This document shows, piece after piece, positions 47,701 through 58,307 of a stretch of 64,000 bases of DNA. How positions within the stretch are numbered: position 1 is the first letter of the stretch; each line of letters starts with the position of its first letter. The translations under genes and the position numbers were made by a program. This DNA is from Coriolopsis trogii. Its lineage: Eukaryota; Basidiomycota; Agaricomycetes; Polyporales; Polyporaceae. A model generated the notes under the pieces. The model did not search any database. It had not been told where the DNA came from and worked only from the letters and a program-made list of their open reading frames with translations. The stretch is taken from the NCBI GenBank assembly GCA_020543525.1, contig JAHYIO010000001.1, forward strand, positions 1,488,001 through 1,552,000, in the 5' to 3' direction.

Positions 47701-48842
47701 CTTTCCATGGGCCCTCACTTATATGGAGGATGGTGTCCCGTACAGGACGCTCTCGTCAAGCAAGTCGCAAGCGTGAACAAGAACACCATCGTTGTTGTCA
47801 ACAGCGTTGGGCCTATCCTCGTCGAACAGTGGGTCGATCACCCCAACGGTGAGCGAAATCCTGTCCTTACTGTCACAGCGAGCTGACGGTGTTCTTCCAG
47901 TCACTGCTCTGGTAAGTGAAGATGCATAGCGCTCGCCGAGGACAAAGCTCATGCAAGAATTAGGTGTGGCTGGGTGTGCCCGGGCAGGAGGCTGGTAACT
48001 CCCTTGTCGATGTCCTGTACGGAGCATACAATCCCAGGTGAGCGGTCATGTTTCATGAACGTCTCACATCTTCTGATGGTCTCTCGCAGCGGCCGTCTTC
48101 CGTTCACGATTGGCAAGAGCATCACAGACTATGCCGCTCAGATCGTCACCAGCGGCTCGGGGATAGTACCGATACCCTACAACGAGGGTATCTTCATTGA
48201 CTACCGGCACTTCGACCAGGTACGTGGCCGTTCATATTGAGCGTTCTAAACGTGCATAACTGAGGATGCGATGCAGGCGAACATTGCTCCCCGCTTCGAG
48301 TTTGGATTCGGTCTCTCCTATACCACGTTTGACTACTCCAACCTGAAGATCTCCGGGTCGACATCTGGCGGCACTCGGCAGCCGAACGGCCCTGGTGCAG
48401 CACTGGACCCTTGGTAAGGCGCATACATCCAGTGCGTCGGAGGTTTGTCCTGACCTTGAACTTATCATAGGTTGCACGAACCCGTGGTCACCGTCTCGTT
48501 CACCGTCACGAACAACGGCACCGTTGCAGGAACAGAGGTATGTTTCTACGAAGGCATATACTCGTTTGCACAAGACTGATCGCTCATGATCGTGCTCAGA
48601 TTCCGCAATTGTACACTTCGCCCCCCGCTTCGGCAAAGTCGGCGCCGTTCAACCTCAAGGGATTCGATAGCATCTTCCTCGCGCCGGGCCAGTCAACGAC
48701 GGTCTCGTTGAGTCTTTCACGCCTCGATTTTTCTGTGTGGGATGTCGTCTCGCAGAGCTGGCAGATTCCGTCTGGCGCCACAGGCATCTCGGTGGGTGCG
48801 AGCAGCAGAGACCTGAGGCTCAAGGGATCGATCACGAACTGA
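44746..48842 (+). CDS. Secreted GH3 beta-glucosidase with N-terminal CBM1
   Basis: Twenty or so exons, many of them tiny. Start at the ATG at 44746: signal peptide [18 protein letters not shown]. The CBM1 follows ([39 protein letters not shown]) and binds cellulose. A Ser/Thr/Pro linker ([17 protein letters not shown]) leads to the GH3 fold: [86 protein letters not shown] and [13 protein letters not shown], where D is the nucleophile. The C-terminal part has [13 protein letters not shown], the second domain with [20 protein letters not shown], and a fibronectin-III-like end ([37 protein letters not shown]). Releases glucose from cellobiose or gluco-oligosaccharides outside the cell. Such CBM1-GH3 proteins occur in white-rot fungi. 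Confidence 0.94.
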
Positions 48843-48969
48843 ACGGCCGACCGCGTCACGCGCATATAGTTGGCAGTATTCATGTATGGAAGGGAGTGTA
48901 GAGATAGAGTGTATATGCGCAACGCAACATGCGAGGCTTGAAACGTGGTGTGAACAGAGAGGAGCTCGC

Positions 48970-49900
48970 TCAGTCCTGGTCCTCGTCTGCACCGTCGTTG
49001 TCAGGCTCCGGGTAGTTGTAGACGTGACCACCTTCAGAAGACCCAGGGTTGCCTGAGACTCCCCCATTCGATTCGCTTCCTTTAATGCTCTGGCCGTCTG
49101 CCCCATCCTGGCCTATGGTACCAGAGTCGATGTTTCAGGACACAAGCTTGAAATGACATGGAAAAGTGCACCGACCGGAGTTCTCATCGTCGCTTCCGTC
49201 CCCGCTTATGATGTCTGGTATCTCGTCGGCACGCTTGCGGGCAGGGTGTCCGAGCGTTTCCCTCTTGCGAGACTGATAGACGGGCTGTTGAGGGCGGAAA
49301 CTGTAGGCCTGTGAGCCGGCATCGGACGATGGCGCTTTCGAGTCCGAGTATGGGGACGAGCCTACGTATGGTCAGGGAAGAAATGACGACTCTGGTTCAC
49401 TTCCAGAAGCCTACCTGCAAATGACACCTTATCGATGATTTTGTCCACATCCACTCCATCCTCAGGGTCTCCGTCCGAGGAACTCTCGCTGTTGCCGCCC
49501 TGATCGGCATTGGCACCCACCGCCGGGGCGCTAGAAGACACTCCGCCGTTCTCGCCGTTGCCTGAACACCAATTGATATCGCTGCGACTGATAAAATGCA
49601 CGGAATATGCTCACCAGAGAAGCGGGACCCCTCTGAGCCAGTGGGAGGGTTACCCTGTAAGCCGGCTTTGTTCCGCTCACGCTCAGTCTGTTCCCTCTCC
49701 CGGTCGATTCTCCTCGTATCATCTCCAGGCCTTGATGGTAAGCGCGGAGTGTCCTGCCTAGGTATCCTCGTGTTGAACGATCCTGTGCGCGCCTGTGCTG
49801 TCGGCGACAGAAGTCGACCCTGGGACCTGGTAGGGTTGACCGCTGAGGCTGTCGTGATGGCGGAAGCAACGAGACACAGGATGAGGACGGGGTTGCGCAT
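48970..49900 (-). CDS. Small secreted low-complexity protein
   Basis: Four exons from the ATG at 49900. Signal peptide MRNPVLILCLVASAITTASA. Exon 1 is Arg/Gln/Pro-rich (TRIPRQDTPRLPSRPGDDTR, REREQTERERNKAGLQGNPP). Exon 2 has GNGENGGVSSSAPAVGANAD and an acidic DGDPEDGVDVDKIIDK. Exon 3 has YSFRPQQPVYQSRKRETLGH with a KR site that Kex2 could cut. The last exon reads QDGADGQSIKGSESNGGVSG NPGSSEGGHVYNYPEPDNDG and ends ADEDQD at the TGA 48970-48972. No cysteine in the mature part. Role unknown. It lies immediately 3' of the beta-glucosidase, convergent with it, 127 bases apart, and divergent from the secreted protein at 50395. Confidence 0.68.
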
Positions 49901-50394
49901 GGTGAGGAACGGCGGTTGAGAGCGAGAGGAGGAACGGTAGGTTGAGGATGGAAATGTGACGATGTCTGTTTATGAGACGGGTGGCGGGTGACATGTCAGT
50001 ACAACTCGGAGGCTGACGATCGACGACCGGTTCAGGCCACCAGCCTCCAGCACTGCAACTGCTCAGTAGAAGTCACTTGTTCCTCTCTACAGTCACCGCG
50101 GGGGCTACTGGGTCGATACATGGGTCAATGAGGAGAGCCATGGGTCAATGAGGAGAGCATATAACCACCGAATATGTTTCTGCTGCATACCCTTCCCAGC
50201 GCGCTCTTTCCCAAGACGGCAATCCAGGAGCCCGATATGGCAGGTGCAGAGGTTGAGAAGCCACGGCGGGATCTGAAGCTCCTCGTTAAAAGCAACCTCA
50301 ACCTATGCATGGTTCACTCCTCCCAGTTTTCCACGTACCTTACACCCATCTAATCCGGCTTACGCCTCCTTCGCTCACATTCTATACCGCCATC
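49901..50394. promoter_or_regulatory. Shared upstream region of two divergent secreted-protein genes
   Basis: The ATGs at 49900 (-) and 50395 (+) face away from each other, so this 494-base stretch serves both. It contains the 20-bp direct repeat at 50119-50158. No gene seen. Confidence 0.45.
50119..50158. repeat. Two perfect tandem copies of a 20-bp unit
   Basis: CATGGGTCAATGAGGAGAGC occurs twice without spacing, 237-276 bases before the ATG at 50395. Confidence 0.85.
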
Positions 50395-51090
50395 ATGCGC
50401 AGCCCACTCATCGCCTTCTCTCTCTTTGCCGCGGTCAGCCCCACCATCGTCTCTGCAGCACCCAAATCTCCAGGCCTCCAGAGCAACGAGTTCGCTCACC
50501 CCGGAAGTGCCGCAGCAGACCTCCCCCAGCGACTTGATGTCCCTCAGTACAAGAGAGGCACTCCCCTCGAGGGGTTGAGCCTAGGGGGTGCGAGCCCCTT
50601 CGGATCCATGCTGGACACGGATCCAACTCGTGAGGAGAAGAAGTTGAGCAAAGCCATCGCTGAACCCGACACCGGCGCACAATTTGGCGCTTTGGACAGA
50701 GTCCAGCGGACCCCTGCCACTCCTCGCCCAGCCGAGCGCACAGGAACCACGGAACCGGGTCGTGATCCGAAGCCTGTTTCCATCCCCCGTCCGGGCAGCC
50801 AACCTACTGCTCTTCCTCGCGTTCCTACGGTACCCCCCCCTAGGACCAGGACCGTTGGCTCTGGTTCTCGCACTACCTCTGAGGCGGGCGCACAGTCGAC
50901 TGGTACGACTACGTCAGACCCAGACACAGACGGCAGCGACACCGCGCCCGTGGATCAAACGGAATCGGAGACTGAAGGGGAAGAAGAGCAGACAGCAGAG
51001 GAGACGGAAGGAGAAGAAGAGCAGACAGCAGAGGAGACGGAAGACGAGGCATCTGATGTTAGTTCGGAATTCGCGCCGTTTGCGCAGTGA
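50395..51090 (+). CDS. Secreted Pro/Thr-rich protein with acidic 11-residue repeat
   Basis: Single exon. I prefer the ATG at 50395 over an in-frame one at 50305 because it begins a signal peptide (MRSPLIAFSLFAAVSPTIVS A). The mature protein of about 210 residues has LDVPQYKRG (possible Kex2 cleavage after KR), LEGLSLGGASPFGSM, then a Pro/Arg/Thr-rich stretch and an acidic tail with two copies of EGEEEQTAEET. It ends DVSSEFAPFAQ. No cysteine and no known domain. It shares signal-peptide style and neighbourhood with the gene on the other strand at 48970-49900, but not its repeat. Confidence 0.7.
   Translation: MRSPLIAFSLFAAVSPTIVSAAPKSPGLQSNEFAHPGSAAADLPQRLDVPQYKRGTPLEGLSLGGASPFGSMLDTDPTREEKKLSKAIAEPDTGAQFGALDRVQRTPATPRPAERTGTTEPGRDPKPVSIPRPGSQPTALPRVPTVPPPRTRTVGSGSRTTSEAGAQSTGTTTSDPDTDGSDTAPVDQTESETEGEEEQTAEETEGEEEQTAEETEDEASDVSSEFAPFAQ
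50974..51039 (+). repeat. Two 33-bp in-frame tandem repeats
   Basis: Units 50974-51006 and 51007-51039 differ at one base and encode EGEEEQTAEET twice within the secreted protein above. Confidence 0.85.
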
Positions 51091-51579
51091 AGGTAAGCCG
51101 CATGTGCGACAACAACTGCACGGCAACGCGCTGACGGAAGGGGTCACACTTGAAGAGCAGCAGCGCGAGACTGTCGGGGGTTCTGTGGCGAGGAGATACA
51201 GGGGGCTGGTTGCGATATGTACTGTCCCGAAGTAGCTCGGAGGTGGCTGCAATTTGAGAGAGTGGTGAATCACGTTCTGATAGACGGATAGGTAGAACAG
51301 GAGCACACAAGCCTACTTCACATAGCAACAGGAACAGAAGGTACAGAGTGGACGTTGTCGCTTGACGGCGGCACCGCGTTGGCGCAACCATGAAACGAGA
51401 GACTTGGAAGGTGGCAATCTTGGAACACGGAGAATTGAGCGTGGATTAGTACGCGACGCTCTGCACATGCGATTAGAACCGGTAGTAACACATGAAGTCG
51501 TAATAGCACACTTTAACGAAACAGAGATTGATGATACTACAGCCGTGTCGTGAGCTCAAGTCGATATATTCTGTTGGGC
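51091..51579. other. intergenic, convergent 3' flanks
   Basis: 3' regions of the secreted-protein gene (+) and the triple-RRM gene (-). No gene seen. Confidence 0.5.
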
Positions 51580-53129
51580 CTAGCCCTGAGCATCGGGCGC
51601 TGCCGCTCCAGGGGCTTGTTGGCCATAATAACCTGTTCATAGACCGTCAGCGATCCGAGAAAGGAGCACCATATCCCTCGCAAATGGAACGCACCACCCC
51701 AATAATTCGAGTAATAAGAACTAGGATCTGCACCAGCCCACTGGCCCTGCGCTTGTGCCGCAACGCCGGCGTCTCCGGGAGCCTGACCGGCACCCAGACC
51801 CACCATTGCCGCTGCAGGCGCAACAGGGCTACCCATTCCAGGAGCTGCGGCACCAGGCGTACCGGCACTAGGAGCTTGGTTAGGGAAACCTCCGTAGGCA
51901 CCGAAGCCGTACTGGCCGTAAGTGTTGGGCTGCGGCATGCCGTACATGGGCTATGATGGACCAGGGTCAGACAACGTGCGCATATATGCAAGGTCGTGGT
52001 TGTCACATACCATGTTGGCGTAGGGCGCGGCCGCAGGCGTCGGGCTCATGGCAGTCGGGCTGAGCGCAGCGCCGGAGTCGCGGTCCTTGCCCCAGCTGCA
52101 CTTGATCGGGCGTCCATGGACCATCTGGCCCTGGAGCTGGACGATCGCCATCGCGGCGTGCTCGTGCGTGTCGAGCTTGACGAACGCGAAGCCGCGGTCG
52201 GCCTGCATGCGGATCTCGGAGAGGTAGCCAATCGACTGGAAGAGGGGGATGAGGTCCGCCTGGGTGGCGTACGGGACGAGGTTGCCGACGTAGACGGTCG
52301 TGTTGTACGCCGGGGTCTGGGTCACGACGGACTCGTACGAGAGCGGGCCGCCCGCGAAGTTCATCGGGGCAGGGGCTCCCCCACCCATCCCTCCACCGCT
52401 GCGGGGACTGGGGGCGGGTCCTCCGCCGGGGGCGCCCTGGGTTTTCTGGTTCGCCCAGTTGACGCGGATGGCGCGGGAGCCGAGCCATTCGCCGTTCATG
52501 GTAGCGATGGCCTGCTCAGCGTCGGTCTTGTCTCGGAAGGCGAGGAATCCGTAACCGCGAGACTTGCCCGAGTTCATGTCCCACATCACCCGGGCGTCGG
52601 AGAGTGTGCCGAACGCGCTGAAGGCCTTGGCGAGGACGTCATCGTTCACCTCGGGGCTGAGATCGCCGACAAAGACGTGGTAGTGGTTGCTCGTGTCCTC
52701 CTTGTTCTGCTGGCCTTGGTACGCCCAGTTGACGCGGATCTCGGTGTCGAAGATCTTGCGGCCATTCAGCGTTTGAAGAGCAGTCTCAGCCGCGCGCATA
52801 TCCATATACTCCACGAAGCCGTAGTTCAGGCCGCCGTGCTGGTAGTTGCGGTCCGGAATGATCTTGACGTGTTGGACTGGCCCAGCCACGGCGAAGATCT
52901 CCGTGAGCATATACTCCGTCACACGGGGGCTGAGGTTGCCCACGTAGAGGTGAGCCCGCCGCTGTGAATGGGAGCGCAAGAGCGGCAAAGGATGATGCCA
53001 TGAGAGAGAGAGGGAAATTTGAGCGTTTGAGAGGAAGAGGAGGATGCGGCTTGAGCAGGGAGTATGAAAGTGATGAGAGGGGGTACTTACGGGGGCCTCA
53101 GCCGGTGACATTTGTCCCATAGGGTTCAT
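51580..53129 (-). CDS. PUB1: Triple-RRM RNA-binding protein, PUB1/TIA1-like
   Basis: Short first exon MNPMGQMSPAEAP from the ATG at 53129, an intron, then RRM1 (HLYVGNLSPRVTEYMLTEIF ... YGFVEYMDMRAAETAL), RRM2 (HVFVGDLSPEVNDDVLAKAF ... GYGFLAFRDKTDAEQA) and RRM3 (TVYVGNLVPYATQADLIPLF ... RGFAFVKLDTHEHAA). Each has proper RNP2 and RNP1 boxes. Between RRM2 and RRM3 is a Gly/Pro-rich linker. The C-terminal part is Gln/Gly/Ala/Tyr-rich and prion-like (MPQPNTYGQYGFGAYGG). The last exon gives YYSNYWGGYYGQQAPGAAAP then DAQG at the TAG 51580-51582. The family binds poly(U)/AU-rich mRNA, affecting stability and stress granules. It could instead be a Nam8 relative; PUB1/TIA1 fits the RRM layout best. 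Confidence 0.88.
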
Positions 53130-53587
53130 GATGACAGACTGATAATGAAATCGTGAGTCCTGAAATGAGGCGGGATGAGTGCTGGATCAGGGCTCGATTA
53201 TGACGCGGTGATATGCACAGGTGGGAAAATTGACAGAGAAGCAAGGCGGAAGGGAACAAGTCCGTTAGAGACAGAGAGGAGAGAGGAGACAGAGAGGAGA
53301 CAGAGAGGGAGAGAGAGGAGACGAGAGGAGAGAGAAAAACGGAGAGAGAAGAGAGAGAAACGGACAGACGAGAGAGCCTTGACAAGTCAGGAAGACAGTG
53401 GACCGTTGGAAAGAGGCTCAGCGCGCCCGCCCTGCACGTCCCTTCCTCGGCTATCTCCGGCCTCCGCGTAATCAGCTGCAGTCAGTGGCAGTCACACTGC
53501 CTCAGGCTCGCCCTCGTCCGCATGTCTCCAACACACGCACGCAGACACTTGGAGAACGGGGGTGAAATATATCATCAAGCAGCTACA
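53130..53587. other. promoter of the PUB1-like gene and 3' flank of PHB1
   Basis: Contains the purine tract described separately; otherwise no gene. Confidence 0.5.
53267..53376. repeat. GA-rich microsatellite-like tract
   Basis: About 110 bases built almost only of GAGA, GAGGA and GACA units on the plus strand. Read in the direction of the PUB1-like gene it is a CT-rich tract 140-250 bases before the ATG, the usual place of fungal pyrimidine promoter elements. Confidence 0.8.
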
Positions 53588-54864
53588 CTACTTGCGCGAC
53601 AGGTGAGGAGGCGTCGGCACATTCAACAGCACGTTCCCACCGCCGCTCGGGATGTATGTAACGTTGGGATTCGACACCAACGACTGCACAATCGCCTTGC
53701 TCGCCTCAATCTTCCTGAACGCAATGAATCCGTCTCCAGCCTTGTCCAAGGCCTTTGAGATCGTCGCTGCAGCTTCAGCCTCGCCTTCTGCACGGATGAC
53801 AGCAGCTTGCCGCTCTTGCTCAGCCTGAAAGCGACATCAGTCAAGGTTCGCACTCCGGTATAAGCCTACACGAACCTTCTCGACGATGAATTTTGCGCGC
53901 TCAGCATCTAACATGTGGACTCCCATCAGTGAGACATCCCCGGTACATATCGGAAACACGCACCCTGCTGAGCAATCTGCTTCGCCTCAACGGCCTGGAG
54001 AGGGACAGTATCAGCAAACTGAACTTAATCTTACCACAGTGAACGTGCCTGAGTAAATTCCTGTACGTGATACCGAGGTCAACACTGCTGCTGTGACGTT
54101 GGAAACAATGACCCACCTTGCCGAATGTGAGGTGCGTGATCGAGACATCTTCCAGGGTGATGTTAAACTCCCCTGCACGTTGAAGCAGGTCCTCACGGAT
54201 TCGTGATGACACCTAAGACGCAAGCGCTGAGTGACGGGAGAGGGCTCAAGAATCTCACGTACTCACAACTTCACGTTGGGTGATCAACTCTGCGGCATCA
54301 AACTGGGCCACAATACTCTTGAGTACTTCGTTGCCAATTGAAGGCAACACTCTCTCGTCGTAGTCCTGACCAAGACTCTTGTAGATCCTCGGGAGGTGCT
54401 CAATGTCTGGACGCGAGAGGACACGGAGGGTTATGGAGACCATCTGCAAGTCTTTCGACCCAGTTGTCGTGGAGATGTTCTGTAGCAATATGTGGGTATT
54501 TAGGAATGACAGTTCAACGACGCAGACTTACCCTAGGCTTGATGCGACAGTCATAGAGAATGGCCTTTTGCAGCCAAGGGACGAGGAAATGTGTGCCCTC
54601 CGGGGTAGCCTTGCAAACGAGAGCGTGTTCGTACAACTGGTTTGCCTCACGGATAATACCACGCACCTTGTCCTTGACACCAGAAAACCTATCGAACATC
54701 ACCGCCCTGTACCCTCCTGGAACGTCATAGATGCTAGCCTGCACGACCGCTGCCGCCACAGCGACTGGCACTGTATATACATTGACCAGCTTGAGCAACT
54801 CAAGCTACATACTTCAGTACTGACACATACCTATAAGGCGATTCGCAAGCTGAGCAAGAGACAT
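53588..54864 (-). CDS. PHB1: Prohibitin 1 (mitochondrial inner-membrane ring subunit)
   Basis: Several exons from the ATG at 54864: [11 protein letters not shown] joins, through the acceptor in ATATACAG, to [20 protein letters not shown], the N-terminal membrane anchor. Next are [95 protein letters not shown] and [20 protein letters not shown] of the SPFH domain. Then [58 protein letters not shown] and [20 protein letters not shown]. Ends HLSRK at the TAG 53588-53590. Prohibitin rings stabilise inner-membrane proteins and the respiratory chain. About 275 residues, the expected size. Its upstream region is mostly a transposon remnant. Confidence 0.95.
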
Positions 54865-54987
54865 CGTAGAGGGAGAAAGGCAAACGCTGTGGCTCAAGGA
54901 AGAACAGCGGCGCGTCGGCGCTCAGCGCGTCACCCCTCGGCATTTACTCCCACGTGGTAGACCCAATATAGATATGCTCTTCAAATA

Positions 54988-55555
54988 CTAGTGTGACCAG
55001 GCGCTTAGACCCACCCCAGAATCGACACTACATCGCGACTCTCGTTCCACCCAATCATCCTGAGGTCCTCAAATTGTACACGTAGGCGCCAGTAGAGTAC
55101 TTCTACCTCATCATGAATTTTGAGAGGAATCCATTGAGTTGCGGAAGAGATATCGTCGATACACTCGTTTCACCCCAGAAGCGACACAAAGCCGTCCCGC
55201 CTGGTTGCCTGAGCTCTCCTCATCGTTCACCTTTCCGGAGTAGCTCGGAAATTTATATAGTGTATACTACTTGACCATTAGATGGTTTCTGTAAAAATTT
55301 AGCAGTCAGATGTGGAGGAACGCACTGGTTGCAAGACATTTGGCAGGAAACTTGCCGAAATATTGGCTTCATTGGAACATACTGAGGCCAAATGGGGCCC
55401 AATTCACTCCGGATTTTTTCCACAGTTGTGTAAAATCTAGTAGAATACGCCTATATACATTGCAGATTTATGGGGCGTATGGGGGATTCGTACAGCCAGT
55501 TGTGTCGCTTCTGGGGTGGGGCTAAGCGCCTGTGTCGCATCTGGGGTCACACTAG
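54988..55555. mobile_element. 568-bp terminal-inverted-repeat element (MITE) with TA duplication
   Basis: The left end CTAGTGTGACC-AGGCGCTTAG continues ACCCACCCCAGAATCGACAC. The right end, read on the other strand, begins CTAGTGTGACC, has 13 extra bases (CCAGATGCGACAC), then AGGCGCTTAG and CCCCACCCCAGAAGCGACAC. Outside the indel only two positions of about 40 differ. TA flanks both ends (54986-54987 and 55556-55557), fitting a Tc1/mariner-type target duplication. A further copy of CACCCCAGAAGCGACAC lies inside near 55168. There is no transposase frame and the interior is AT-rich. It starts 123 bases upstream of the PHB1 ATG and ends 85 bases from the ASNSD1-like stop codon. Confidence 0.82.
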
Positions 55556-55640
55556 TATTCCTTCACTTCGCCATCTCATGTTGGGACATTTACTTTGTCT
55601 TAAAAACCAAGCCGGAGGAGTACACGCCGTATATTGATAT

Positions 55641-58028
55641 CTATCTGTTTTCTATCAACAGGTCCCCCTTCTTGTCACCTTCGCCGGGACCCATTCTGGC
55701 CGAATGACTGCCGAACTGCATCGCTCTCTTCTTCCGCTGACTTGCCTCTACCAGCCCGAGTTTCCGCGCAGCGAGCCTCAGTAGCAACTTTTCTCCTACA
55801 CCCGTCTCCAGGCGAGGGTCCATCTTGAGGTGCACAGGCAATTCCGCCAGAAAATTGACAACCGAAAGCGACAGGAAGGGATGCCTAGTCTCCTTCCCCC
55901 ACGACGAGATGACACGGTCGTCTCGTCCGAGGTTCCTCGTAGGTATACGATCGATTTCAGTCTGCAACTGCGCAAGGCATCAGCAGCTACAAGTGCTCAA
56001 GTTTGAAAGCACACACTTCATCGATAACTGCGTGCCACCCCGCCGCCTTGAATGCCGTACGATGCCGGCCGTACCCTCCGAGGAGCTCGTCTGAACCGAG
56101 GCCATTCAGCAGTACCCGGGCTGGACTTGTGTATGGTTCTGCTTCGACCCCGGGTTGTGAGCGTATCTGACCCACGCCTCGAGCCGCAAAGTATAATGCG
56201 ATGGCAAGACTCTGTAGCTCGCTCAGCTTGAGAATCCCTGGCAAATACGGTGACATACGAGGTCCATCACGGTTCTCGACGGGAACATAAGGGCTTCTAC
56301 TGTTGCGCGGGCGTTCTGTGATTCCTGTAATGGAATGCATATCAGCAATACGCTTCTAGGAATTTGAACAAGGACTCCCCTCATACGGGACATTGATCTC
56401 TAAGAAATTCCACTTTCGCTTGGGACATAGTCTCCTTAGCTCTTCCACTTCTTGCAGTCCCGTTAGCCGATCGGGCACATCATACGTGACCTTTACAGTC
56501 GTGTAATCAAGGGGATCACGCAGTTTCTGCTTCTTTTCGCGTTTGGGCAGACCATGGACGTTACCCTCGACTTTCACAGTGATCTTCCGAGGATTTTCAA
56601 ATGCGACGTTGAGCAGGTCTATTGGCTCATCGGGATCGACGTGCCTATTGCCTTTGTTAAGTATCGAGACATGACGCGGAAAACCCTCTACGAACCTATC
56701 AGCGAGGTAGGCAACTACCGTGGAGTCGATACCTCCGCTGAAGAACACTGCCACGCGAGCCTGGCCTGAGGAAGTTCTGCGATCCCTAAGCGTAAATGAA
56801 CGAGAATTGATCGAGCGTCTGGAAACGTACTCTCTTTGGGGAATGTTTCGTACACGTAGCATGACACTGCGATCCAAGTGGGAAATCAAGTCGTCCACTG
56901 CAGAGGATAAGTGCTGCGGTATACGGTCGAGGCTTTCTACCCTCTCCGGGTCGTCGGGAATCGTTCTGTTCACCGTCGACGGCCTCGCCTACGTCATTGG
57001 TACTCAGCAAGTTATCTGACTAGAGTAGCGTATACACTCACGAATGGTATCGAGATATCTGGCGGTTGACGAGATACTTGGTGCATGTGCTCTGTGAATC
57101 CGAGGATCTGCAGGTAGGATAAAGTGGTGCATAGCTTGTCTACGGGTTGAGTGTTTGTTGGTGTAATACCTTTCCATGTGCCACTAGAGGATCGATATCG
57201 AGGCAATAGATGTAGTCTGTAGAGGTTTCTTCTAGGGTGTACCCAGGGTCTAGACCAACAGACACAGATGCCAGCAAGAGGTACGGATTGGCGTCATTGG
57301 GATGGTGTACCAGCAGAGAGCGCCTGCCCAAAGGATCTCGGCCAAAGTAGACTTTGCGGGAAAATGCCTACTTCCGGCAATGAGGTTAATAGGTCAGACT
57401 GCCAGTGACAGAATGCATACATGATAGAACAGGAATGCATAGCTAGGCGAGCAGCACAGATAAGTTGCCAGAAACGGCATCGAGGCGTATCACTCACGGG
57501 CCTTCTATGCTGCCCATCACACGACTCACGTCGTCACTGGTACAGCATTTTTTTAACAGGGAGAACAGCTTTTGGCCATCGTTCTCATCGCATCCGACCT
57601 GGATGAGTGTGGTTCGGTACAGCAATTGAAAGCTTGGGGTGCACATTTACATCCAAACCTTCAAATATCTGCAAGGAGTTGAGCTATCTTGATATTACAT
57701 GCAAATACATGTATTGACATCATACCTCACCATTCCAGCACAAGAGGTTGCCTTCGTCGTCCGTATGAGGTTGGCTAACGAATGCATTGCCTCTGAGTCG
57801 CAATTCAGACGCGCCAAATCTCATTCTGAGGTTTTGGTGATCCCGACTGAGGGTCTCTTGTGCATCTGGGCCTGCATCATATAAGTTAAGGAGTTCGTGA
57901 CGTTGCTGATGTACAACTCTACCTCGCGCGGCCACCGCATTCATGAGCTTCGGGAAAAGAACCTCGAGATGTGCACATTGCGGACCATCCTCATGAAGAT
58001 TCTCCAAAGAGAAGATTATCCCGCACAT
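55641..58028 (-). CDS. Asparagine synthetase domain-containing protein (ASNSD1-like)
   Basis: Many exons. The preferred start is the ATG at 58028 giving MCGIIFSLENL, as class II glutamine amidotransferases need Cys right after Met; the ATG at 58040 would put MSGA in front. N-terminal domain: LRLRGNAFVSQPHTDDEGNL LCWNGEV, then SRKVYFGRDPLGRRSLLVHH. Synthetase domain: ARVAVFFSGGIDSTVVAYLA (pyrophosphate loop SGGIDS), DEPIDLLNVAFENPR, TYDVPDRLTGLQEVEELRRL, KWNFLEINVPYE, LYFAARGVGQI, ARVLLNGLGSDELLGGYGRH and NLGRDDRVISSWGKETRHPF. Near the end GVGEKLLLRLAARKLGL and KRAMQFGSHSAR. This is the ASNSD1/YML096W type, not canonical asparagine synthetase; its reaction is not established. Head to head with ECM16, 279 bases apart. 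Confidence 0.85.
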
Positions 58029-58307
58029 TGCGCCACTCAAATATGCACGTCTTGTACTGGTACGGTAGAGCGACTCGCGGTGAGTAACAGTGGACGGAAA
58101 AGTTCAAATGTTCAAGACCCTTGCAGATTGCTTCGATTCATGGGCGTCTAGAGAAGTAGATCTAAATCGGGGATGTCATCACGTGCAATGGAGATCGAGA
58201 TCTGAATTTTACAGAATTGGCGGCGTACGCAGAAATCTTGACTACGTCCCCGCTCGTGCCTCATAACTATCACATCATCCCTCTGCAGCTTTGTATCACT
58301 CACCGAA

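Noticed and set aside
51996..52967. 323-codon plus-strand open frame
   Set aside because: It lies exactly antisense to the three RRM domains of the PUB1-like gene. Its Arg/Val/Asp-rich composition is what a GC-rich antisense frame gives, and it has no domain.
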